Below, in pieces: positions 9,947-17,566 of a DNA stretch of 64,000 nt. The stretch comes from JBBRSD01 sp038245725. GTDB lineage: Bacteria > Actinomycetota > Coriobacteriia > Anaerosomatales > JAAXUF01. Below the pieces are notes generated by a model that did not search any database, was not told where the DNA came from, and was given only the letters and a program-made list of their open reading frames with translations. Positions within the stretch are counted from its first letter, which is position 1, and each line of letters starts with the position of its first letter. The DNA lies in the NCBI GenBank assembly GCA_038245725.1, contig JBBRSD010000009.1:17296-81295 (forward strand). Reading direction: 5' to 3'. The translations under genes and the position numbers were made by a program.

Positions 9947-10510
9947 CTACTCAACTACAATCTTGCCGAATACCATGCTCATGCCGCACGAGAACGAGTA
10001 CGTCCCCGCCTTCAATGCGGGAAGTCGGACGACCCTCGGGCCCGCCGAGAGATCCTCGGAGAACCCAAGGTCCGACGAGATGACCTGCGCCGTGCAGCCT
10101 CCACCTTGGCCAAACGTGATCTCAGCCGGAACGCCAGCCTTCAACTTGATGATGTTCGGGGAGTACGTAGTGCCGACCTTCACGCCTATCGCCTGAATGC
10201 CCCCACTGAGTAGTGCGTTCCCTTCCACGGGTGCGCCTGTCACCCCACTCTTCGTAGAGGCACTCGAACCGCCGCCGCAACAAGCGCAGCCACTGCCCCC
10301 CGCCGTTCCAGGAGCACAGGTTCGCTTTCCAGCCGCGCTGGCACCGGCAACGGGGGTGGCCCGGCCCACCGCGACGGCGATACCCGGTGATACGGCCTGC
10401 ACGGTGCGTGCGGAGGCCAACTTGTACGCCCCGAGAAACGCCGCCATGAGCAGGCCCGCGATGATCACGAGTTGCAAAGCGTTGTTCTTCTTAGCTGCGC
10501 TCTCAGTCAT
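9947..10510 (-). CDS. Membrane-anchored cupredoxin-like protein
   Basis: 187 residues from ATG 10510, seven bases after AAGGAG; an upstream ATG at 10516 sits too close to that site. One N-terminal membrane segment (about 12-35) precedes a Gly/Ser/Cys-rich linker with CAPG and GCACCGGG. A C-terminal single-domain cupredoxin fold (about 100-187) follows. Candidate copper ligands are the Cys in GGGCTAQV and the Cys/Met in FSCGMSM near the end, matching the second cupredoxin domain in the next gene (10535). It probably binds copper outside the membrane. It lies 24 bases after that gene and 45 bases before the ATPase start, consistent with one operon. Confidence 0.8.
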   Translation of the reverse strand: MTESAAKKNNALQLVIIAGLLMAAFLGAYKLASARTVQAVSPGIAVAVGRATPVAGASAAGKRTCAPGTAGGSGCACCGGGSSASTKSGVTGAPVEGNALLSGGIQAIGVKVGTTYSPNIIKLKAGVPAEITFGQGGGCTAQVISSDLGFSEDLSAGPRVVRLPALKAGTYSFSCGMSMVFGKIVVE

Positions 10511-10534
10511 TTCCATACTCCTTTGAGTATCGGG

Positions 10535-11830
10535 TTACGAGAAGAAACCGCCAAGCGCCAGCCCCACGATTGCCGCGGCAACCAGGCCGCCTGCCAGCAA
10601 GACGAGCTGGACAGCCGTGAGGCCGAGCAGGACCGGCTGCGGAGCAGCAGCGGCCTTCTTACCCTTCTTGTTCGGTGCTGCCGCCGGCGCACGGCGCTTG
10701 GCAACGAACAGCGCCGTCGCGGTGACGACGAGCGTCAACGTGAGCCACAGCAGGGGTGAGCCTGGAACGCCTCCGGCGCTCGTCGGTCCTCCGATGGCGC
10801 CAACCGCCAGCGTGCCCGACATCATCCCCATGCCACATGTCATCGTATACGTCCCGGCCTTGGTCGGCGGTATGTCGACCTTGGTCACGGCATCATCGGC
10901 CAGCGGGACGCTGACGCCTAGCTGCGGCAACACCAGTTGATTCGAACAGGACACGCTTTCTTGACGGTCGACTACGAGCCTCACGGGCTTGTCGGCGGGG
11001 ATGTTGACGGTCGTCGGAACGTACTGCGTGTTCTTGATGACGAGCGGGACCTCGATCACGCCGTCGGCAGCGGTGGTGTATCCCGCCGTTGAGGCCGTCG
11101 CGCCGCCGCCGATCACAGCCGTCTTGATGGTGGTGAACGTCACCGGCGAGCCGATGAGCGTGGCTGCGCGGTTGATGAAGACGAGGCCGAACAGCATGAC
11201 CACGACCGCCAAGCCTACGGTCAGCTGATGTTTCCAGTTCTTCGGGATCATGCTCGAAGCGACGCCGAAGCCCAACATGAGCGGCGCAGTTCCCAGCCCG
11301 AAGGCGAGCATCGCAACGCCGCCGCCCAGGATGCTACCGGTGCCGGCAGCCGCGAGCTGAGCCGCCTGGAGCGGCGCGCATGGCATGAGTCCCGTCAGCA
11401 GCCCGAAGGAGATCGGCGTCGCAATCGAAGTCACACCGTGCTCGGCGTCGGACTTGGCCCTCCGGCGGAGCTTCGAGAGTGCCGTCACAAGGAACTTCGG
11501 CGGACGAGGACTCAGGCGCGCCGCCCACGGCACGCGACCAGTCATCCCCAATCCGAGGACGACCATGAAGCCGCCCGCCGCGAACATGATCCACGGCCGG
11601 ACGCCGTTCAGGTTGAATGCCGAGCCGACCGCGCCGAGCAGCAAACCGACGAGTACGTAGCTGACGATCTTGGCGCCTTGATAGGCAAGGTTCGGCACGA
11701 TCTTGGTGGTCCAATGATCGTCTTCATCGCCTTTGACGGCGTAGGTGACGACCATGGGGCCGCACATCGAGATGCAGTGGACGCTCGTTGCGAGGCCCAG
11801 CGCGAACATCGACAGGAATAGGGCTATCAC
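10535..11830 (-). CDS. TauE/SafE-like membrane protein fused to a cupredoxin domain
   Basis: 431 residues from GTG 11830, nine bases after GAGGAG; the open frame extends to 11872 without a better ribosome site. The N-terminal half is a polytopic domain with SVHCISMCGPMV and GLMPCAPLQAAQ, the paired Cys-Pro motifs of the SafE/UreH/DsbD-like transmembrane family. An extracytoplasmic cupredoxin domain follows (about 250-350), with SVSCSNQ and MTCGMGMM as probable copper ligands, then two more membrane segments. Proteins of this type occur beside copper ATPases and cupredoxins in anaerobes and are thought to move metal or reducing equivalents across the membrane. The transported species here is unproven. 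Confidence 0.8.
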   Translation of the reverse strand: MIALFLSMFALGLATSVHCISMCGPMVVTYAVKGDEDDHWTTKIVPNLAYQGAKIVSYVLVGLLLGAVGSAFNLNGVRPWIMFAAGGFMVVLGLGMTGRVPWAARLSPRPPKFLVTALSKLRRRAKSDAEHGVTSIATPISFGLLTGLMPCAPLQAAQLAAAGTGSILGGGVAMLAFGLGTAPLMLGFGVASSMIPKNWKHQLTVGLAVVVMLFGLVFINRAATLIGSPVTFTTIKTAVIGGGATASTAGYTTAADGVIEVPLVIKNTQYVPTTVNIPADKPVRLVVDRQESVSCSNQLVLPQLGVSVPLADDAVTKVDIPPTKAGTYTMTCGMGMMSGTLAVGAIGGPTSAGGVPGSPLLWLTLTLVVTATALFVAKRRAPAAAPNKKGKKAAAAPQPVLLGLTAVQLVLLAGGLVAAAIVGLALGGFFS

Positions 11831-11945
11831 GATGAAAGACTCCTCGTGTGCGGGGGCGGAACGGACGCCCACGATTCGGGGCGCACGCCAATAGCCGCAC
11901 TAAGGCGCGCGCGAACACGCAACCTGGTGCGGACACGAGAAAGGA

Positions 11946-12308
11946 TCAGACTCGGAAGCGCTCTCCGCGAGGACGTACGGGCGGAGGCGGTGGATTGCAC
12001 GCTCGAGCCAGCACCGGGCGGCCGGTGACCTGCGGTGCGAGCAGTGCGACAGCGCCCGCGAAGGCCGCAAGGAGCATCAAAAACAGAGCGTCGATGCCGC
12101 TCGGGACTGTGCCCGCGGGGGCGGAGTCGAACGCCCACAGGCCTCCGCAAAGAGACGAGAAGTGCGGACCGTTGAACGGGACGAATCCCATTGCACCCGA
12201 GTTCATCGTGCAGCCGACCATGTGGCACGTCGGAACCGCGATCGCGACGATCGCGACCACGATAGCAAGCGGCAGGGCGAGCCTGCGCATGGTAGCGAAT
12301 GCGGACAT
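11946..12308 (-). CDS. Small Cys/His/Met-containing membrane protein
   Basis: 120 residues, ATG preceded by GGAAAGG. Two hydrophobic stretches (about 10-30 and 72-92) flank an external loop containing PTCHMVGCTMNSGAM, a cluster of Cys, His and Met. The tail is proline- and arginine-rich. I do not recognise the family. Its place at the head of the copper cluster, 115 bases before the SafE-cupredoxin gene, and its potential soft-metal ligands suggest a copper-binding role, but that is only inference. Confidence 0.6.
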   Translation of the reverse strand: MSAFATMRRLALPLAIVVAIVAIAVPTCHMVGCTMNSGAMGFVPFNGPHFSSLCGGLWAFDSAPAGTVPSGIDALFLMLLAAFAGAVALLAPQVTGRPVLARACNPPPPPVRPRGERFRV

Positions 12309-12416
12309 GGACGCCTTTCCGAAACCTTCGGCGCAAGTGAACCAACAACTTTCGTGCCGGGCGGTCTGCCGGGACAGGGTGTGCCAAGAGGGCAGCCGCT
12401 GGTACGTCGTTCGGAG

Positions 12417-12830
12417 CTATATCGACTGTCCGAGCTGACGGTCGGGGCAGAAGCACAGCGAGACCGAGTTGATGCAATATCGCAAACCGGTGGGCTCGGG
12501 CCCATCGCCAAAAACGTGGCCGAGATGACCACCGCATGCAGCGCACCGCACCTCAACCCGGTGCATCCCAAGCGTGTCATCGACGTGCTCGGTGACCAGA
12601 CGGGGTTCGATCGGCGCGTAGAAACTCGGCCACCCGCAGCCCGAGTGGAACTTCGTCTCGGAGGTGAACAGCTTCGTCCCACAACCGGCACACTCGTAGT
12701 AGCCGGGTTCGGTCAGATCCGTGAGCGCGCCCGAGTACGCTGGTTCCGTGCCCGCGCGGCGTAGCACGCGGAACTCCTCAGGCGTGAGCATCTCGCGCCA
12801 TTCATCGTCGGAGCGATCGATCCTGACCAT
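12417..12830 (-). CDS. msrB: Peptide-methionine (R)-S-oxide reductase MsrB
   Basis: 137 residues from ATG 12830, seven bases after GGGGAGG; an in-frame GTG at 12836 is too close to it. The MsrB fold is complete: zinc site CAGCG and CAACG, the substrate segment SGCGWPSF, GHVFGDGP and the catalytic RYCINSVSL. The active residue is encoded as an ordinary cysteine. The enzyme reduces the R epimer of methionine sulfoxide in proteins. It lies 98 bases downstream of msrA in the same direction, so the two stereospecific repair enzymes are probably co-expressed. Confidence 0.95.
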   Translation of the reverse strand: MVRIDRSDDEWREMLTPEEFRVLRRAGTEPAYSGALTDLTEPGYYECAGCGTKLFTSETKFHSGCGWPSFYAPIEPRLVTEHVDDTLGMHRVEVRCAACGGHLGHVFGDGPEPTGLRYCINSVSLCFCPDRQLGQSI

Positions 12831-12928
12831 GCGCACGCCTCCCCAGGCTGCGGCGATCTTCCCTCGGCGAGTGTACTACTTCGACAGAGCAGGTCGCGCA
12901 TCCTGAGAAGGAATGGCACATTCGGCGA

Positions 12929-13648
12929 TCAGAACGCCGAGCAGCCAGCCCCGCCAGTCGAGCTCCCGCCCCGGGAGATCAGTCGCGTGCGCCCGGCCTC
13001 GCTCAGACCGAAGGCGTCGATCTCGCGGTCGAGCTGCACGCGGGTTCCGTCGCCAGCGACGTAGCCGTTGACGCGGGCCGCGGCGCTGCTCTCGCGGATC
13101 GCGGCCTCGTCGCCACCGAACATCTCGGCGAACTCGCGTCCAAGCACACGGTCGTTTCGCAGGTAGTATTTCTGGTGGTAGTCCTCGGCGAGCCAGAAAC
13201 GGCTCAGCAGCTCGATGCGAGTGGCGAGTTCGCCGACGCCGCGTTTCGCCGCGAAAACGGCCGCCCGCTCCTGGGCGACGGCAAGTTGCTCGGAGTCACG
13301 TGCGAGCACAAGCGAGGCGTACTGCGCCTTGTGCGCCCGCCATGTGGGGTTGTGCGACTCGAACGCAAGATCGACGAGATCGGCATAGCGAACCACGCTC
13401 GGGTCGAAATCGACCTGAAAGCACTCGGTCTGATCGCCAAGCCCGTGATACGTGGGATTCTCGCGGTCGCCACCAGCGTAGCCGACCCGGGTTCTCCAGA
13501 CTCCTTCGACGATCCCGAACCGGGCGTCAGGTGTCCAGAATCAACCCACGCCGAACGTAGTCGTGGCAAGGTTCGCAGGGGCAAGCGCGTCGAACGGCGG
13601 CGGTGACAGCGGCCGCACGGTCCGCCCCTGGCGGAGTGATTCGAACAT
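12929..13648 (-). CDS. msrA: Peptide-methionine (S)-S-oxide reductase MsrA, probable selenoprotein (in-frame TGA)
   Basis: Read from ATG 13648 (GAGGAG seven bases upstream), the frame gives 239 residues with a single in-frame TGA at 13541-13543, codon 36. The surrounding residues are TTTFGVG-(TGA)-FWTPDARFG followed by TRVGYAGG. In MsrA the conserved motif is GCFW, and the TGA sits exactly at its catalytic cysteine. The rest of the enzyme is intact, including the AEDYHQKYY segment and a C-terminal Cys (GGAGCSAF) that could resolve the selenenylsulfide. A hairpin with SECIS character begins 12 bases after the TGA. I therefore read it as selenocysteine. A gene finder would probably report a truncated 155-residue product from 13396. 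Nonsense mutation is the alternative, but the coincidence with the active site argues against it. Confidence 0.85.
13508..13528 (-). promoter_or_regulatory. SECIS-like stem-loop after the msrA TGA
   Basis: On the coding strand, 12 bases after the TGA, GACG+CCCG pairs with CGGG+CGUC around a GUU loop, with a two-base AU bulge on the 3' side. This gives eight base pairs. The apical part reads GGUUC, similar to the G-rich loop recognised by SelB in bacterial SECIS elements. The loop lies 20 bases from the UGA, within the range known for bacterial selenoprotein genes. SelB binding is inferred. Confidence 0.6.
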
Positions 13649-13661
13649 GTCGTAGCTCCTC

Positions 13662-13673
13662 TCGGTATACCGA
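13662..13673. promoter_or_regulatory. 12-base palindrome upstream of msrA
   Basis: TCGGTATACCGA is a perfect palindrome lying a few bases before the msrA ribosome site, in the 54-base gap after the TIGR00300 gene. It could be an operator or part of a promoter (it contains TATAC). No regulator can be assigned. Confidence 0.3.
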
Positions 13674-13702
13674 TAAGGAGTGCAAATGCCGCACCAGCTG
13701 AG

Positions 13703-14935
13703 CTAGTGCTCGGACTTATCGAGTTCGTTCGCGAGCTGCTCGAGAAACAGGCCCACGTCGGTGACAATACCCACCGTTTGCCAACTGCCACGATCGGCGA
13801 GTTTGGTGACGACCGCCGGGTTGATGTCGACGCATACCGTCGTCGTCGAAGCCGGCAGCATGTTCCCGGTCGCGATCGAATGCAGCATCGTCGACAGCAT
13901 CAGGCACGCACCGGCACTCTGCGCGTAGACGCGCATGGCGTTCTGCGCCTCGATCGCGTCAGTGATCACGTCGGGCAATGGCCCGTCGTCACGGATCGAA
14001 CCGGCGAGCACGAACGGCGTGCCCTTCTTGACCAGCGTGTACATGAGGCCCTTCGTGATGACTCCTGCCTCGACCGCGGCGCGGATCGAGCCATAGCCGC
14101 GCACCGTGTTGATGGCGCGCAGGTGATGCTCGTGTCCGCCAAGCGTGGGGACGCCATCCTCGAGCCCGACCCCCAGCGACGTCCCGAACAGCGCACTCTC
14201 GATGTCGTGCGTCGCCACGGCGTTGCCCCCGAAGAGCACGGTGATGTAGCCCATCTCGACGAGCCTCGCGAGTTCGCCGGCCGCCCCCGTGTGTACGACG
14301 GCGGGCCCCACGACAGCAATCACGTCCTTGTGCGCCGAGCGCGCGTCGCGCAGCATCTTCGCGACGTCGGCAACCACCTGCGCCTTCGGCTTCTCCGAGG
14401 AGACCGCGCTCGACATGAACTCGAACGCCTGCTTGTCTCGGGGACGCTCCTGAGGGTGCACCCTAATACCGACGCGACCGACCACGAGCGTATCGCCCGC
14501 ACGTACGTCGGCCATCGGCACGGTCGCTGCATCGCACCCTCCGACGGCAACACGCACGCCCAGGTCCATCTCGGGATTGGCGACGCGCACCCAACTCCCG
14601 GCAATGCGGACGTCGGTCTCCATGTTCGTCGTGGAGTAGAAGTGGTCGGGTAGCACACCGTCCTGCGAAGCAATCGCCAGCCCGGCGTCGGAAGGATCGA
14701 CTGAGAACACGCCGTGCTCCTGAATGACGCCCAGGATCTCGTTCAGATGCGTCTGGTCGTTGCCCCGAACGCGCAGGACCGCCACGGAGGAGTCATCGTT
14801 CGTCCGACCGACATCGAACGAGAGTGTTTCGAACTCCCCGCCCATCGCGATGATGTTGTCCATCACCTGAGACATGATGCCTGAATCGATGAGATGGCCC
14901 TCGATCCGGACCTCTTCGAATACGTCTTGCTGCAT
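13703..14935 (-). CDS. TIGR00300/LOR-SDH family protein (possible ornithine cyclodeaminase)
   Basis: 410 residues from ATG 14935, preceded by GGGAGGG; the longer open frame to 15103 overlaps the next gene and lacks a site. The N-terminal part (QDVFEEVRIEGHLID, about 1-100) matches the LOR/SDH bifunctional-enzyme conserved region, and the C-terminal part has a nucleotide-binding look (VIAVVGPAVVHTGA, YITVLFGGNAVATHDIE). TIGR00300 proteins in archaea, and the related C-terminal domain of cyanobacterial AgrE/ArgZ, are associated with ornithine/arginine breakdown to proline. Whether this protein does the same is a family-level inference. It ends 54 bases before msrA. Confidence 0.75.
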   Translation of the reverse strand: MQQDVFEEVRIEGHLIDSGIMSQVMDNIIAMGGEFETLSFDVGRTNDDSSVAVLRVRGNDQTHLNEILGVIQEHGVFSVDPSDAGLAIASQDGVLPDHFYSTTNMETDVRIAGSWVRVANPEMDLGVRVAVGGCDAATVPMADVRAGDTLVVGRVGIRVHPQERPRDKQAFEFMSSAVSSEKPKAQVVADVAKMLRDARSAHKDVIAVVGPAVVHTGAAGELARLVEMGYITVLFGGNAVATHDIESALFGTSLGVGLEDGVPTLGGHEHHLRAINTVRGYGSIRAAVEAGVITKGLMYTLVKKGTPFVLAGSIRDDGPLPDVITDAIEAQNAMRVYAQSAGACLMLSTMLHSIATGNMLPASTTTVCVDINPAVVTKLADRGSWQTVGIVTDVGLFLEQLANELDKSEH

Positions 14936-15054
14936 GAACCCTCCCCGCCGGCGGATACGACACCCGAGCGCACTACGAGACGCGGTGGTGTTGCTGCATA
15001 GAGCAGTATCCACGAGATTCCGACGCTGGGAAAGTTGGCAGGTGGCGCTTGCCG

Positions 15055-15486
15055 CTAGGGAGCGTCGTAGCTGCCATGCGGCCCGAGCGACCCGAAGACG
15101 CACGGTATGACGCTGCCGCTCGAGTCGAGCGTGTACGCGCCTTCAGCCGCGGTGGGATCGCTCAGAACGACGGGTACGGGAGCGTTGGGGCAATGAGGCG
15201 CCCGCAAGATGTAGCCGCCGGCAACGAACGTGTGGCTCAAGTTCACGACGCCGGCGAGCGAGGAGACGGTGTTGTGATTCGGGTCGAGCAGCCAAGTATT
15301 GGTGACGCCCTCTATTGTTCGCTGGTTCGAGAAGCAGGCCTTCGTGTCGGCGGCACCCACGGCCGCGACAAATGTCGGAATAGCGATGGTCAGGAGGATC
15401 CCGATGATGAGCACGACGAACATGATCTCGGGCAGCGTGAAACCGCCGTCCAGCATCACGTCTCTGCAGCGCTCAACGTCCCTCAT
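15055..15486 (-). CDS. Type IV pilin-like (pseudopilin) protein
   Basis: About 143 residues from ATG 15486, 11 bases after GGGGGAGG; starts at 15507 (GTG) and 15456 (ATG) are possible. The N-terminus has the prepilin peptidase signature LDGG/FTLPEIMF followed by a long hydrophobic helix (VVLIIGILLTIAIPTF). The mature protein is short, with cysteines (KACFSN, APHCPN, VIPCVFG) that may form disulfides. Such proteins assemble into type IV pili or type II secretion pseudopili. No other pilus gene is nearby, so its machine must be encoded elsewhere. It is 63 bases downstream of purE in the same direction. Confidence 0.8.
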   Translation of the reverse strand: MRDVERCRDVMLDGGFTLPEIMFVVLIIGILLTIAIPTFVAAVGAADTKACFSNQRTIEGVTNTWLLDPNHNTVSSLAGVVNLSHTFVAGGYILRAPHCPNAPVPVVLSDPTAAEGAYTLDSSGSVIPCVFGSLGPHGSYDAP

Positions 15487-15549
15487 CAGGTGCCGAACCT
15501 CCCCCACAGGCGGTCATACATATTCCCGTATATATCGGCCTGCGGGGAA

Positions 15550-16011
15550 CTACCCTTGAGCCAGCGTCTTCTTGAACGCCACGACGCGTTCCCGGTACTC
15601 CGGCATCGAGCTGCCCAGGATCTGCGTCGCGAGAATCGCCGCGTTCTTCGCACCGTTGATCGCGACGCAGGCCACGGGTACGCCGGTCGGCATCTGGACC
15701 ATGGACAGCAGCGAGTCGAGACCGCCGAGGTCGCTCGTCTTCATCGGCACCGCGATCACCGGCAACGGCGTGAATGCAGCGACGACGCCTCCGAGATGAG
15801 CAGCCTTGCCCGCGGCTGCGATGATGACCTTCATGCCGCGGTCCGCCGCACCTGATGCCCACTCGCGCACGCGGTCGGGGTCGCGATGTGCGCTCGCGAT
15901 GACGAGCTCGAAGGGGACTCCGAGTTCATCGAGTTGCCTGCCGCACTCCTCCATGACGCCGAGGTCGGATTTCGACCCCATGATGATGCCGACGAGCGGC
16001 GTCTCGGCCAT
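15550..16011 (-). CDS. purE: N5-carboxyaminoimidazole ribonucleotide mutase (PurE class I)
   Basis: 153 residues, ATG preceded by GGGAGG. Diagnostic motifs are the phosphate-binding MGSKSDLGVM, the catalytic SAHRDPDRV and the C-terminal AINGAKNAAILA. Class I PurE interconverts N5-CAIR and CAIR in purine synthesis and normally works with PurK, which is not in the window. With purD (17567) and purA (20598) it forms a loose set of purine genes on this strand. Confidence 0.95.
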   Translation of the reverse strand: MAETPLVGIIMGSKSDLGVMEECGRQLDELGVPFELVIASAHRDPDRVREWASGAADRGMKVIIAAAGKAAHLGGVVAAFTPLPVIAVPMKTSDLGGLDSLLSMVQMPTGVPVACVAINGAKNAAILATQILGSSMPEYRERVVAFKKTLAQG

Positions 16012-16171
16012 CGATTCCTCCCGGTCGCGAATGCATCAGCGAGGCGGCAACGCGTCGCGCACCTGCTCCTCGGCGGAAAGCGTATCAGAATCCGTGATCA
16101 CCGAGGTCCTGCGAGTCGCAAGCCACACGCCGAGAAGCGACTGCGACGTCCAGCGTCCCATCGTCGCGTGC

Positions 16172-17536
16172 CTACGGAACGGGCAGCTCCTGCGCCGTTT
16201 CGGTGTCACTGGCGCCTTGCGCGAGCGGGTGCTGGACGCAGCCCCGACCGTCCTCCCCATCGCCGAACAGCAGCTCTCGCTCGACCGGAGAGAGCGCCGA
16301 TCGCGCCTGGTCTCGGAGGTTGTTCACCCCAACGAAGAATTCGCGCATCATCGAGACGAGCAGGTAGCGGCCCTTCGGTGAGAGCACGAACTTCTGCGAG
16401 TTGTCGACGTCAAAAGCCCCGACCGAACGCATATAGGCGAGCTCGACGGGCAGCGCGAGATCGATCGGCACGCGGAAGTCGCGCAGGAAGGCCTGCTTGT
16501 CCAAGCTCATGCCGAACAGCGACATGAGAAATCGGTATCGCATGCGGTCGTGGAGGCTGAAGACACGCTTCTGGAGTGCAGGCGTCTTTCCCTGCCCGAT
16601 CCGCTCGGCATGCCGCGCGAGCGAGAACGAGTTCACGTACAGGGTGCCGTTGAGGAAGCTGAACGCTCCGGAGCCGAGGCCCACGTAGTCTTCGTAGTCG
16701 ACGATGTACTCGTCGATCATCCCGCCGCCTGTGCGGGAGAAGGTCCACGCGCTGGCCGGCTCGAATGTATCGCTCATCCCGCTGGAAATCTGCTCGTAGT
16801 AGCGAGCCTCGCGGGCGTAGTCGACCTTGCCCACCGTGCGCCTGAGCGACTCCGCCACGGCCGGCGAAGCCATGAGCGGGTAGAACGTGACCTGGTTAGC
16901 ACCCGTGCGCTTTACCAACTCGATGTCGGCCAGGAGCTTCTCAGGAGTTTGGCTGGGGAAGTTGAAGATCATGTCGACGTTGAGTGAGTGGAAACGGCCC
17001 TCGATCGACTGGAGCCGCTCGAGGATCTCGTACGCCGAGCCATACTTGTCGTAGCGGTCCATCTGCCGCAGCAACTCGTCGTCGAGCGATTGCACGCCCA
17101 CGCTGAATCGGTCGACGCGATCTACGAGCGGATCAACCCACTGCGGATACAGGTGGTTCGGGTTCGTTTCCGAGGAGACCTCTCGAATCGAGAAAAGCTC
17201 CTTGGCCAAGTCGATCGTGGCGACGAGTTCGTTGACGTCAATAGTAGGGGTGCCTCCGCCGACGTACATCGACTGGAAGTCGTAGCCGAGGTCGGCGACC
17301 ATTCGGATCTCTTCGCGCAGGTCTTTGAAATAGCGGGTCGCCCGCTCCGAGTCGTAGGGGAAGCGGTTGAACGAGCAGTACGGGCACAGCCGCTCGCAGA
17401 AGGGGATGTGCACGTAGAGAAGGTATGGGCGGCCCGGGACGGGCGCTGGAAGGCGGTCGATACCCGACGGCTTCAGCGTCAGATATGCATTGTTCGCTCG
17501 GCGCATTACCGATGAGAGAACTCTCTCCGAGAGCAT
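16172..17536 (-). CDS. Radical SAM coproporphyrinogen III oxidase-like protein (HemN/HemW family)
   Basis: 454 residues. The radical SAM cluster motif HIPFCERLCPYCSF (CxxxCxxC) lies near residue 45, followed by YVGGGTPT and SVGVQSLDD, and a C-terminal HemN_C-like region. The family includes oxygen-independent coproporphyrinogen oxidase, HemW heme chaperones and heme-degrading HutW-like enzymes. In a cytochrome-producing anaerobe a heme-related role is likely, but which one cannot be told without alignment. It lies 30 bases after purD and 160 bases before purE, apparently in the same transcript. Confidence 0.8.
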   Translation of the reverse strand: MLSERVLSSVMRRANNAYLTLKPSGIDRLPAPVPGRPYLLYVHIPFCERLCPYCSFNRFPYDSERATRYFKDLREEIRMVADLGYDFQSMYVGGGTPTIDVNELVATIDLAKELFSIREVSSETNPNHLYPQWVDPLVDRVDRFSVGVQSLDDELLRQMDRYDKYGSAYEILERLQSIEGRFHSLNVDMIFNFPSQTPEKLLADIELVKRTGANQVTFYPLMASPAVAESLRRTVGKVDYAREARYYEQISSGMSDTFEPASAWTFSRTGGGMIDEYIVDYEDYVGLGSGAFSFLNGTLYVNSFSLARHAERIGQGKTPALQKRVFSLHDRMRYRFLMSLFGMSLDKQAFLRDFRVPIDLALPVELAYMRSVGAFDVDNSQKFVLSPKGRYLLVSMMREFFVGVNNLRDQARSALSPVERELLFGDGEDGRGCVQHPLAQGASDTETAQELPVP

Positions 17537-17566
17537 GTTCTGGGGTCGCTCCTTGGATGTAGGTTG

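Noticed and set aside
12929..13396. Annotating msrA as a 155-residue protein starting at 13396
   Set aside because: That would omit the catalytic motif and half the fold; the upstream frame encodes the rest of MsrA and only one TGA interrupts it.
16036..16161. Possible 41-residue gene between purE and the radical SAM gene
   Set aside because: No ribosome site or similarity; best seen as intergenic sequence.
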